Assembly: GCF_051433165.1 (NCBI RefSeq)
Contig: NZ_JBHMFS010000009.1
Span: forward strand, 1-64,000
Length of the DNA: 64,000 nucleotides
Direction of reading: 5' to 3'
Source of the DNA: Falsiroseomonas sp051433165
GTDB lineage: Bacteria > Pseudomonadota > Alphaproteobacteria > Acetobacterales > Acetobacteraceae
In this document: positions 1 to 7,886 of the stretch, piece after piece
Layout of the letters: every line of letters starts with the position of its first letter
How positions within the stretch are numbered: position 1 is the stretch's first letter
Program-made: the position numbers and the translations under genes
Notes under the pieces: model-generated
Databases searched by the model: none
What the model was told of the DNA's origin: nothing
Seen by the model: the letters and a program-made list of their open reading frames with translations, nothing else

Positions 1-2
1 CC

Positions 3-749
3 CAGGTGATGCAGTTAAGACAGCTCGTGCTGCACTTGCTGGCAGAGCCATTCGAGGCGGGACGCACCCGCTCGGGCTTGCTGGATCTGAATCTAGCGCG
101 TGAGGCTCCGCTCTCCGCCGTTTTCTCTCCGGAGCCAGGTTGCCAAGTTCTGGACACGCCAAATCAGCTTCTCCTGCGCGACTACCTCAGCCTGCTGGCG
201 GATGAGCTTCCCCGTATGACGTTCGCGGATGGGGAGCGCCTGGCGGAAGTCACCAAGGCGATGATCGCCCTCGCGGTCTCAGAGGGCCCGACGCGGCGGG
301 AGGCGGCGGCTCCTCTCAGCACGGCGCAGGCGGCGCGCGTGCGAAACCTGATACGCATCCACCTTAGCTCGGCCCGGCTCGGGCCAACGCGGCTGTGCCA
401 GCTAGCCGGCATCACGCGCTCACAACTCTACCGCCTATTCGAACCACATGGTGGCGTGGCACTGTTCATCCAGCGGGAGCGACTGAACGCCGCATACCGT
501 GCGCTGACAGACCCGAATGACGCGCGCAGCATCTGCAGGATCGCCGAGGCGAGCGGGCTGTTCGATGCGTCGAGCTTCAGCCGCATGTTCCGCCGCACCT
601 TCGGATTTTCGCCGCGCGAGTTGCGCATGTCGCACAGCCTGCGCGCACTTGCCGCCCGCGCGAACCCGCCTTTCAACCGTGGCGCCCTCGGCTTCCTCGG
701 CTCCCTGCAGGAGCTGCTGCAGGCCACTGAGAGCGCGGCCCTGACGTGA
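3..749 (+). CDS. AraC-family transcriptional regulator (5' end outside window)
   Basis: The frame is open to the left edge, so the start lies outside the window. The C-terminal ~110 residues form the two helix-turn-helix units of an AraC/XylS DNA-binding domain: the first includes TRLCQLAGITRSQLYRLF and the second ICRIAEASGLFDASSFSRMF followed by RRTFGFSPRELR, the family signature. About 130 residues of the sensor half are visible and too little remains to guess an effector. The gene ends 40 kb or more from any likely partner in this window and sits outside the tRNA-fragment repeat at 1285, so it probably belongs to the flanking DNA rather than the island. Family is clear; target is unknown. 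Confidence 0.85.
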   Translation, partial: QVMQLRQLVLHLLAEPFEAGRTRSGLLDLNLAREAPLSAVFSPEPGCQVLDTPNQLLLRDYLSLLADELPRMTFADGERLAEVTKAMIALAVSEGPTRREAAAPLSTAQAARVRNLIRIHLSSARLGPTRLCQLAGITRSQLYRLFEPHGGVALFIQRERLNAAYRALTDPNDARSICRIAEASGLFDASSFSRMFRRTFGFSPRELRMSHSLRALAARANPPFNRGALGFLGSLQELLQATESAALT

Positions 750-1029
750 ACCGCGCTGGATTTTCCGGAGGCTGTTTGTTGTGAGTCACGCTGCCAGGGC
801 GTGGGTCTGCTATGCGGCGCAGTAAACGCGCCTCGGCCTCGGCGGAGGGATGTTACCGATCGGGTCGAGAGGAGGGCCACATCATCATGTGTGGATGCCC
901 CCTGCGGGTCAAGGTGTTTGAGCGTGGCGGCGGTACCGAGAGCACGGGTGCGGTCATGTGTCCGGCCTCGAATGCGGCCGGTATGGCCGCGGGCCCCGAT
1001 GAGCTTCGCGGTGCGAGTGCCTGATCAAC
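750..1029. other. Intergenic, no supported gene
   Basis: I see no convincing coding sequence here. Short frames exist, but none has a recognisable domain or a good ribosome-binding site. The stretch leads into an IS110 transposase remnant and may be insertion-sequence debris. Confidence 0.4.
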
Positions 1030-1185
1030 GTGGCGCGCTTGGTGGCGCTCAAGGCCTTCCGCGACCGCCTCCTCGCCGCCGGTAAGCCCAAGATGGTCGC
1101 CCTCGTCGCCGTGGCGCGAAAACTGCTCACCATCCTCAACGCCATCATACGGAGCGGAAGGCCATGGCTCGCCCAAAACACTTGA
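1030..1185 (+). pseudogene. IS110-family transposase, C-terminal remnant
   Basis: The frame starting near 1021 reads LVALKAFRDRLLAAGKPK followed by ALVAVARKLLTILNAIIRS and a stop. This is the typical C-terminal tail of IS110/IS116/IS902 (DEDD plus transposase_20) transposases. Only about 52 of the usual 320-400 residues remain, with no catalytic DEDD domain upstream in any frame, so it cannot be functional. Its position about 100 bp from the left tRNA-Gly fragment fits debris at an island boundary. The call rests on recognition of the tail only. Confidence 0.65.
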
Positions 1186-1284
1186 CGACCAACACAGTCG
1201 CTCAAGCCGTCGCGGCAAAACCCCAGGAAACCTGCGGTTCACGGCGCTATACACGATTGAAAAGCCTGAGGTTAGGAAGCCGAC

Positions 1285-1330
1285 TGGAGCTGGCGAAGGG
1301 ATTCGAACCCTCGACCCCAACCTTGGCAAG
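1285..1330 (-). repeat. Left tRNA-Gly(GCC) 3'-half fragment, candidate att site
   Basis: On the minus strand this reads from the anticodon loop (TTGCCAA, anticodon GCC) through the T arm (GGGTTCGAATCCC) to an encoded CCA end, as in alphaproteobacterial tRNA-Gly. The 5' half of the tRNA is missing. A direct copy lies at 48542-48587, identical except at 1291 (t versus g). Tyrosine recombinases commonly integrate at such 3' tRNA ends and leave this kind of duplicate. I read it as one end of an island; which recombinase made it is unknown. Confidence 0.75.
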
Positions 1331-1405
1331 TGCAGCGGGCCTGTTTGTGGGTGTTCGCCGACGTTCGGCGGGTCAAATCGAATCAATGGCTTGCGGCCGC
1401 GCTGG

Positions 1406-1467
1406 TTCGCTGATGTTCGCCTTGAGCCGGCCCCAGCCACTCGAAAACGGCACCCTAAACGGCCCCC
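1406..1467 (+). repeat. Diverged 62-bp boundary repeat, left copy
   Basis: This stretch matches 48411-48472 over the same length at roughly four bases in five, including AACGGCACCCTA followed by CGGCCCCC and two spaced GTTCGCC-like words. It lies to the right of the tRNA fragment here but to the left of the fragment at the other boundary. It could be a recombinase arm site or the end of an old insertion sequence. I do not recognise the element. Confidence 0.5.
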
Positions 1468-1977
1468 GCGACGCCGCAACTCCTGCCCGGGAGGAGGTTG
1501 TGCCCCAGCAAAATTCCTTAAGCCAGGCCCCTCGATACACTGCTGTTTCAGCACGTGGCCAGGCACAGGTGCCGCGGTCAGGCGCAACCTTCCCGCAGCA
1601 CGTAGAAGATGGCGTTGGCGATCTCGCGCAGCGGCCAGGCTCGCCGTCGTCCTCGTCAAGGTGCGGCAGGCAACAGCAGCTCCAGCATCCTCCATCGGCG
1701 TCGGTCATGTCACTCGCATAGCGCAGGCCCGCGCGGCCATGGTGCCGCCGGGTGGCCGGCGATCCACATCGCGTCGTTCGTCCGAGGTGTCGCAACCTAG
1801 TCGACCGATGATGCAGCCCGCCCATCCAGCCCACCGCCGGGCGAATTGCCGTTCCAAAGCAGCGGGCGGTCAACTTGGACGGGGATGTTGTCGGTCGTGT
1901 TCTCCCTGCCGGCAAGGACATAGATCATCTCGACTTTTTGGACTGTTTGAGGCACCAAGGCGGTGAGGGGGCGGTCG
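1468..1977. other. Intergenic upstream of the dnd-facing module
   Basis: No convincing gene. It must hold the promoter of the plus-strand module starting at 1978, but I cannot point to a clear -35/-10 pair. Confidence 0.4.
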
Positions 1978-3063
1978 ATGCCAATTGCAGATAATGTCAT
2001 TCGCGACGCGGTCGCGCGCTATGATCGTGAACGCGACCGCTATCTGAAGCTTGCTGCCCGTGTATCCGACATCTGCCGCTCCAGCATCGTGGAGGACAAT
2101 GCGATCCGCGCGCAGGTCACGTTCCGCACGAAAACCGTCCGTAGCTTCGAGGGCAAGCTCAAGCGGTTCGCCCGCCGGCCGGACAGGGACTATGCCAGCG
2201 TCGACGAGGTGTTCGCCGGCGTTGGAGACTTCGCTGGCGTTCGGATCGCAACCTACCGGCCTGAGGATGAGCGCCGAGTCACCGACGAGATCAAGAATTT
2301 GTTCGAAGGGGAAAGCAGCAGGGAGGTGTTAGTCGACAAGAAGGACAAACTCGCCGTGAATAGCTACCAATTCTACCGAGCCACCCACTGCCAGGTTTTC
2401 CTGCGCGAAGAGGACCTAGTCGGACACTACGAGAATCTCCGCGGCACGGGCTGCGAGATCCAGGTGTGCTCGATGATGGCGCACGTCTGGAACGAAATTG
2501 AACACGACATCGGATATAAGCCAGAAGGCGGGGGCCCCGGCGATGCGGAGAAGGGTCTTCTGGAGGCGCTCGGGCACCTCACCCGCTCCGGAGATGCTGC
2601 GATTACGCGCCTGCTAGCGGCCAATGCCGCGCGGATGCAGGAGAATGTCGGAGACTTCGTCGACGTTCACGATTTTGTAGCTCGACTCCGCCCCTTCTTC
2701 CCCGAGGCCGATCTATCGGTGAATGCCGGCCAAGCCTTCGATGCGATCACCGAACTGGGGCTTAACTCCGTCGTCGCGCTCAAGGGGAGTCTGGGTGACG
2801 AGGCGCTCAGTCCGGAGGTCGCCTCGAAGCGCATCGAGGCGTTCAATCGCTACCTCATGTCTGTCGACGGCGCCGAATATGGCCTAAATCCGGCTTCCGC
2901 CGACGTGCTGACGGTGGCCGTGCTGCACAAAGTTGCAGGTGCCTTCTTCGACCGCCATCCTTCCGAGCGGGGCAAGGGACGTCCAGCCCGGATATTCTAT
3001 ATCGCCCGCCTGTACGATCGTTTCATGGAGAGCCTGAAGAGCGGCGAGCGAAACGCCGCATGA
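1978..3063 (+). CDS. RelA/SpoT-domain nucleotide synthetase-like protein
   Basis: A 361-residue protein with a RelA/SpoT nucleotidyltransferase domain over about residues 30-190. Visible motifs are FAGVRIATY (the conserved D/G-x-R strand), NSYQFYRATH (equivalent of the GYrsxH motif), and EIQVCS followed by HVWNEIEHDIGYK, matching the EIQ...W.E.EHd.YK block of (p)ppGpp synthetases. The HD hydrolase, TGS and ACT domains of long RSH proteins are absent, so this is a small-alarmone-synthetase-like or toxSAS-like architecture with an extra ~170-residue helical C-terminus. ATG 1978 is chosen over the in-frame GTG 1963 because a GAGGGGGCG stretch lies just upstream. It is the first gene of a tightly spaced series to 10342 opposite dndBCDEA. 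The role, whether alarmone signalling or a toxic effector, is inferred only from context. Confidence 0.8.
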   Translation: MPIADNVIRDAVARYDRERDRYLKLAARVSDICRSSIVEDNAIRAQVTFRTKTVRSFEGKLKRFARRPDRDYASVDEVFAGVGDFAGVRIATYRPEDERRVTDEIKNLFEGESSREVLVDKKDKLAVNSYQFYRATHCQVFLREEDLVGHYENLRGTGCEIQVCSMMAHVWNEIEHDIGYKPEGGGPGDAEKGLLEALGHLTRSGDAAITRLLAANAARMQENVGDFVDVHDFVARLRPFFPEADLSVNAGQAFDAITELGLNSVVALKGSLGDEALSPEVASKRIEAFNRYLMSVDGAEYGLNPASADVLTVAVLHKVAGAFFDRHPSERGKGRPARIFYIARLYDRFMESLKSGERNAA

Positions 3064-3079
3064 GCTTGTTGCCCGTGCG

Positions 3080-5710
3080 ATGACCAGCGCCTTACCTCGC
3101 ACTTGGTTCGCCAGGATCGGAGCATCGGTCAGGCCAGGTGCTGGCAACGTTGAACTGCTACCTGGCGCTGCCGCGGAACCCGTCGAAGCTGCGCAGGCCG
3201 ATGACTCGCCCCGTCTGGCTGAGTTCGTGCTCACCGAGGGCACCACGGTCCGCTTGCGCAACTCGGTGACGGCAGCAGCCGAAACCGGAATTTTGCCCTA
3301 CCTCACCGTGGCGGAGTATATTGCGGCGGGTGCAATGGCGATCCCGAACATGATGCGAAAGGTCCCGAATTTTGGGGCCAAGACCGCCCGCGAGCTCGAT
3401 GCCATGCTCAAGGCCAGCGCCGAGACATGGACCCGATCGAACAAAATAGCCACAACCGTGAAAGACGGTTCCAGCCCGGAGGAGGTCCTCGAATTCATCG
3501 GCCACATTTCCATACGTCAAGCGACGGAGGGAGAAATTCTCTCGGTGCGGCTTGAGAATGGATTGGCTGCGCCGGAGATTCAGTCGATGCGCGTCAGTAC
3601 TGTCGCGCTCAACCTAGAAACTTTCCTGACTCAGTTCAGGCGTCTGCCCAATGTCGGACGCATCTCGGCGCGTGAGCTTACCCAGCTTATGCACCGGCTG
3701 GTACCAAGGTTACTCGCCCAAAATGGCGTTGCGCACGACCAAATCGTGCGCACCTGCTCTACGTTATTCGGCCACATGGATGCAGAGGCACTTTGCTCGG
3801 CAGATGATGTGCCGATGCATGAGACACTGGCGGAGTGTCTCGACTGGCTGCTCAGCCAGTGCAAGGATCGAGATCGCGAAGTCGTGCGCCGCAGATTCAG
3901 TATCGAGCGGGCGGACATCGAAACGCTCGAGGAGATTGGTGCCGACTTTGGCGTGACGCGCGAGCGCATACGCCAGATCGAGAAACGAGCGCTTGGCCGG
4001 ATGCGGGTTCGGATGCGCCGCGTGCCGATCGCGGATCATGTGAAAGCAGCGTCCAAAGGCGCATGGCTCGAGATCTGCGAAGGCCGTGGATGGATCACGG
4101 ACCGACGGTCAGATGTGGCTCTGCGCAAGCTTGAGGGCAAACTTCAACTTGCCCTCGAACTTCTCCGAATATCGCCGCACGCATGGCTGTCTGAGGTTGC
4201 TGAGCGGTCGGTGCATGGCTGGATTGGATCGCCCCTGGATCCCGACCCGGTCAAGTCGGCCGCAGCCGAGCTTGCCTCAATCCTTAAGCTGCCGTTGCCC
4301 CGCTCCGTCCGTGGCGCACCCTGTGCTGATGCTCCGGCCGAGGTCGAAGCAGCGCTTCGGGTCCATCTCGGTCTCGAGCTCGAGCAAGGGTATGTCGTTC
4401 AATCGAAGCCAGGCGTCCGGATGCGCCGGGCGCTTGGCCTGCACCGGCTTCTCGTTTCGGCGTCGAGCCCGCTGCCGGCAGATCGACTGATCCCACAATA
4501 TCATCGGCTCTGCCCATCCGACTTGTGCTCACCGCGCGACGCAGAGATCGTCATGCTGGCGGCACCGCACCTCTTCATCGAAACCTACGACCAAGTTTGG
4601 TTTGGAATTGGCGTCTGCGGCTCGCCCCCGGTTCTGGACGCACCCTGCGCCGTTGAGGGAGGTATCCGGTCTCCTTTCGAGCAAAGTGATACCGATAGCG
4701 ACGAAGAGACCTGCGCAGCATCGCTGATGGCCGCTTTGGAACGCCGCGGCCCCGAGCGTCTGGTCACCCTCTATCAAAATGCAAAGGACATCCTTCCCGC
4801 AGGCCGCTCGCCCAACAGCGTCGGCCCAACGCTGCTGACCAATGCCCATATCTTCAGCCGGCTACTCCCCGGCATTTATGGGCTGCCTCATCAGGTGCCT
4901 TCAGCCGCCGACCTGCTTTCCGACCCGCCACTTTATCTGCTCGATAATATGCAGCTGCGGTTGATGGCGCTTGCGCGGCGAGCAGGCGAGCGTCGTGAAG
5001 TGTTTCCACTGTGGTCGCTCCAAGGCGAGTTCGCACTCGCCCGGTGGGGATACAAACACGGCGCTCCCGATAGCCTTCGTTCGTTGCTGGCCGTTGCCGA
5101 CATCGATGCCTGGCCCATCTCGGCGTCGGAGCGGAGCCATTGGCGGGACGTGGCTCGGCGCGAAGGGCGCTTTGAACTTGCCGAGCCTTTGCGTCCCGAT
5201 GCTTATGTTCGCCCGGACCTGGATCGCCTCCTTGCGGCCTGCATCGAGCTGGCCAACACGGGCAAACTGAACTGGATGTCCGTCAATCGGATGGCTGGAC
5301 GACGTATCGACAGTCAGGTTGGTGCCTCGACCATCGCGATCTTGCTGGGACTGGGTGCGGTCCGCATCGCGGACGCTGATCCAGCCGCCTGGCAGAGATC
5401 CCATGAGGCGACGGATCGTTCGATCACATTGCGTGACGAGATGAGCGACGAGCTGTCATCGACCGGTGTCGCGTCCTGGGAGCGCGGGATCGGCCTTCGC
5501 CTGGCGGGGGATATCCTCGCTGCCGCACCGGAGATTGAGGGCTGGCCGGATGCCGACCGCCTGGCCGCGATGTTTGACGCTGAGTCCGATAATTCAGCGT
5601 CCGAAGAAGGCCGGATCGTCGATCCGCTCGATGCGATCATGGCAGAGAGACGCCAGTTGTTGGACAGGCAAAAGCGCGAGGACCTCTTACGATGGTTACT
5701 CGAAGAATGA
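3080..5710 (+). CDS. RNAP alpha-CTD-like / sigma region 4-like DNA-binding protein
   Basis: An 876-residue protein with no enzyme motif that I recognise. Residues ~57-113 resemble the helix-hairpin-helix C-terminal domain of RNA polymerase alpha (LTVAEYI, then KVPNFGAKTARELDAML). A second such unit ends near residue 210 (LPNVGRISARELTQLM). Residues ~255-315 look like sigma-70 region 4: DREVVRRRF, then FGVTRERIRQIEKRALGRM, the -35-recognition helix-turn-helix. The remaining ~560 residues are uncharacterised; sigma regions 1-3 are absent, so it is not a working sigma factor. It begins 17 nt after the RelA/SpoT gene and ends 18 nt before the helicase gene, so all three are probably co-transcribed. 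It may recognise DNA or transcription complexes for the module, or block phage transcription; both are inference. Confidence 0.75.
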   Translation: MTSALPRTWFARIGASVRPGAGNVELLPGAAAEPVEAAQADDSPRLAEFVLTEGTTVRLRNSVTAAAETGILPYLTVAEYIAAGAMAIPNMMRKVPNFGAKTARELDAMLKASAETWTRSNKIATTVKDGSSPEEVLEFIGHISIRQATEGEILSVRLENGLAAPEIQSMRVSTVALNLETFLTQFRRLPNVGRISARELTQLMHRLVPRLLAQNGVAHDQIVRTCSTLFGHMDAEALCSADDVPMHETLAECLDWLLSQCKDRDREVVRRRFSIERADIETLEEIGADFGVTRERIRQIEKRALGRMRVRMRRVPIADHVKAASKGAWLEICEGRGWITDRRSDVALRKLEGKLQLALELLRISPHAWLSEVAERSVHGWIGSPLDPDPVKSAAAELASILKLPLPRSVRGAPCADAPAEVEAALRVHLGLELEQGYVVQSKPGVRMRRALGLHRLLVSASSPLPADRLIPQYHRLCPSDLCSPRDAEIVMLAAPHLFIETYDQVWFGIGVCGSPPVLDAPCAVEGGIRSPFEQSDTDSDEETCAASLMAALERRGPERLVTLYQNAKDILPAGRSPNSVGPTLLTNAHIFSRLLPGIYGLPHQVPSAADLLSDPPLYLLDNMQLRLMALARRAGERREVFPLWSLQGEFALARWGYKHGAPDSLRSLLAVADIDAWPISASERSHWRDVARREGRFELAEPLRPDAYVRPDLDRLLAACIELANTGKLNWMSVNRMAGRRIDSQVGASTIAILLGLGAVRIADADPAAWQRSHEATDRSITLRDEMSDELSSTGVASWERGIGLRLAGDILAAAPEIEGWPDADRLAAMFDAESDNSASEEGRIVDPLDAIMAERRQLLDRQKREDLLRWLLEE

Positions 5711-5728
5711 TGCAGCATCGGGGCATAA

Positions 5729-7699
5729 ATGGCTAGAGCAGCCAGACATTCGACGTTTCATCCAAAAAGCCATTACAGAAGCGGCCGCGACAGCTTGGCC
5801 GAAGACTTTTTCGCGCCCTGCATTCGCGTAGCAACGCTCTACCGGAGGGCTGCCGGATACTTCTCCAGCACAGCGCTCCTTGCCTGGATCGACGGCTTGC
5901 CGCGTGCTGCCCTGAAGATGCTTTCGATCCAGCTCATATCGTCACCGATAATCTCAGAAGCGGATCGTCAGACGCTTACCTCGATGGAAGACGACCAAGC
6001 CCGCGCAGCCTACCGATCCATTGTTGTCGACCGCATCCTAGAGGAGATCGCGGAGCTGGCGCACTCTCCGAACGACACCGCCATTCGCGCGCGCATCTTT
6101 GCCTGGTTAATTGCCAATGATCGTCTGCAGCTGAAATTCGCATTCCCCGAACATCTCGACGAACCGGGTATCTTCCATGAGAAGTTCGGGATCTTCGACC
6201 TGGAAGGCGGAGGCAGGATCGCCTTCACCGGCTCGGCAAACGAAACGAGCGGAGGCCACAGCAGGAACTACGAGAGCATCGATGTTTATTGCGACTGGCT
6301 ACCCGGCGAGATGGACCGCGTCGCGACCAAGGCAGAGCAATTCGACGAAACATGGGCTGGTAAGGCCTCGGGACTCGCGGTCGTCGATCCTTCGATCAAG
6401 ATACTGAGCAGGCTTTGTCAGACTGCTGACTGGCCCTTCGTAAAGCCAGAGTCCGAAGAAGACGCCGAAGCTCTGCCTACGACCGACCCGCGTTGGAGAC
6501 ATCAGGATGAAGCGGTCGCGGCTTTCTTGGAGAGTCCTGCCGGTATCCTAGAAATGGCAACCGGCACCGGCAAGACGCGGACTGCGATAAAAATCCTAAC
6601 CCGTCTTGTTTCCAACGGTGCCATCAGTTGCGCAATCGTCACTATGGAGGGCACAGACCTGCTTGAGCAATGGGCAGGCGAGCTTGACGCCTGGAACCTG
6701 GACGATGGGCCGAAATGGCTGATCTATCGCCATTTCGGCCGCCATCACGAGATGGGAGACTTTCTTGTCGACCCTGGGCGCGCGCTGATCGTCGTCGCAC
6801 GTGGCCAGCTATCTCGACTGCTCCCGCGGCTGCCGGATCATGTTAAGGCGAAGGCGCTCATCATCCATGATGAAGTCCACGGCCTTGGCACGCCCCGTCT
6901 GGTCGAGAGCCTGGCCGAACAACATGAAGCGTTCGGCTGGCGGGTCGGGCTCAGCGCCACCCCCGACCGCGCTTATGACGCCAAAGGCAACGACTTTATC
7001 ACGAGCGAGCTGGGACCGACGCTCTATCGGTTCCCGCTGGGAAAGGCGATCGCGCGGGGCGTCCTCAGCGAGTTTGATTACCGGCCGCTCGAATATGATC
7101 TCACCGATGGCGACCGCGAGCGGCTGCGCATGATCTATGCTAAGAAGGCGGCGCGGCTGCGCGAGGGCCGGCCGATGGGGAATGAGGAACTCTGGACGGA
7201 GATCGCCAAGGTCTACAAGACTGCCGAAGCTAAGCCCGAAATCTTCGAAGAGCATCTTCGGGTGGCGCCGGAGATCCTAAATCGCAGCATCGTTTTCGTC
7301 GAGACGATCGAATATGGCGAGCGGATCCTCGCATCCATTCACCGCCGCACGCACCGCTACCGCACCTATTATGCCGACGACGATCGCGACCACCTGATTG
7401 CGTTCGCGCGCGGCGATATCGACTGCCTCATCACCTGCCACCGCATCTCGCAAGGGATCGACATCCGGTCGCTCAACACGGTGATCCTGTTCGCATCGGC
7501 ACGGGCTAAGCTCGAGACAATCCAGCGCATTGGACGCTGCCTTCGGATCGACCCGACCAATGCGAGAAAGCGCGCGCTGGTGGTGGACTTCGTGCGGCCG
7601 GGAGGTGAAGCTGACTCGATTCCGAATGCGGATCAGGAACGGCACGCCTGGCTTGCTAATCTGGCGACGGTAAAAAAGGGGGACGACGATGGCGCTTGA
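5729..7699 (+). CDS. PLD-nuclease / DEAD-DEAH helicase fusion
   Basis: A 656-residue protein. Its N-terminus has a phospholipase-D-like half-site (HEKFGIFD near residue 150, then FTGSANETSGG), the HxK...GSxN arrangement of PLD-type nucleases. A superfamily 2 helicase follows: ATGTGKTRTAI (Walker A, ~276), DEVHGLG (motif II, ~380), GLSATPDR (motif III, ~405) and QRIGRCLRID (motif VI, ~597). Similar PLD-helicase fusions occur in several restriction and defence loci and are plausible DNA-cutting effectors that translocate. It overlaps the next gene by 11 nt, giving translational coupling. Facing a DNA phosphorothioation operon that lacks DndFGH, it is the likeliest nuclease of this locus. Sulfur dependence is inference. 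Confidence 0.85.
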   Translation: MARAARHSTFHPKSHYRSGRDSLAEDFFAPCIRVATLYRRAAGYFSSTALLAWIDGLPRAALKMLSIQLISSPIISEADRQTLTSMEDDQARAAYRSIVVDRILEEIAELAHSPNDTAIRARIFAWLIANDRLQLKFAFPEHLDEPGIFHEKFGIFDLEGGGRIAFTGSANETSGGHSRNYESIDVYCDWLPGEMDRVATKAEQFDETWAGKASGLAVVDPSIKILSRLCQTADWPFVKPESEEDAEALPTTDPRWRHQDEAVAAFLESPAGILEMATGTGKTRTAIKILTRLVSNGAISCAIVTMEGTDLLEQWAGELDAWNLDDGPKWLIYRHFGRHHEMGDFLVDPGRALIVVARGQLSRLLPRLPDHVKAKALIIHDEVHGLGTPRLVESLAEQHEAFGWRVGLSATPDRAYDAKGNDFITSELGPTLYRFPLGKAIARGVLSEFDYRPLEYDLTDGDRERLRMIYAKKAARLREGRPMGNEELWTEIAKVYKTAEAKPEIFEEHLRVAPEILNRSIVFVETIEYGERILASIHRRTHRYRTYYADDDRDHLIAFARGDIDCLITCHRISQGIDIRSLNTVILFASARAKLETIQRIGRCLRIDPTNARKRALVVDFVRPGGEADSIPNADQERHAWLANLATVKKGDDDGA

Positions 7700-7886
7700 T
7701 ACTGCGCTGGCGGCGGCGCTGCGTGAAGCCGTGGAGGAAAGCGGGCAGCCACGCGCGCTGTCGCTTCGGCTTGAGGCGTGGCTTCAGGCGATGATCGAAG
7801 GCGACGATGCCCAGGAGGATCAGGCCCAGCGTTACGAGGATGTCAGGGAAGCCGTTCAGTTGGAACGTCAACCGAATGCGCATTGA
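7689..7886 (+). CDS. Small protein of the dnd-facing module
   Basis: A 65-residue mostly helical protein (ALAAALREAVEESGQ, then LSLRLEAWLQAMIEG, acidic tail). Its ATG lies inside the end of the helicase gene, and its own last 11 nt overlap the start of the ATPase gene in the same ATG-N5-TGA pattern, so it is translationally coupled on both sides. That placement, rather than homology, is the main reason to accept it. Small acidic proteins are often wedged between helicase and ATPase genes in DNA-modification-linked loci; it may bridge or inhibit its neighbours. No function can be read from the sequence. Confidence 0.7.
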   Translation: MALDTALAAALREAVEESGQPRALSLRLEAWLQAMIEGDDAQEDQAQRYEDVREAVQLERQPNAH

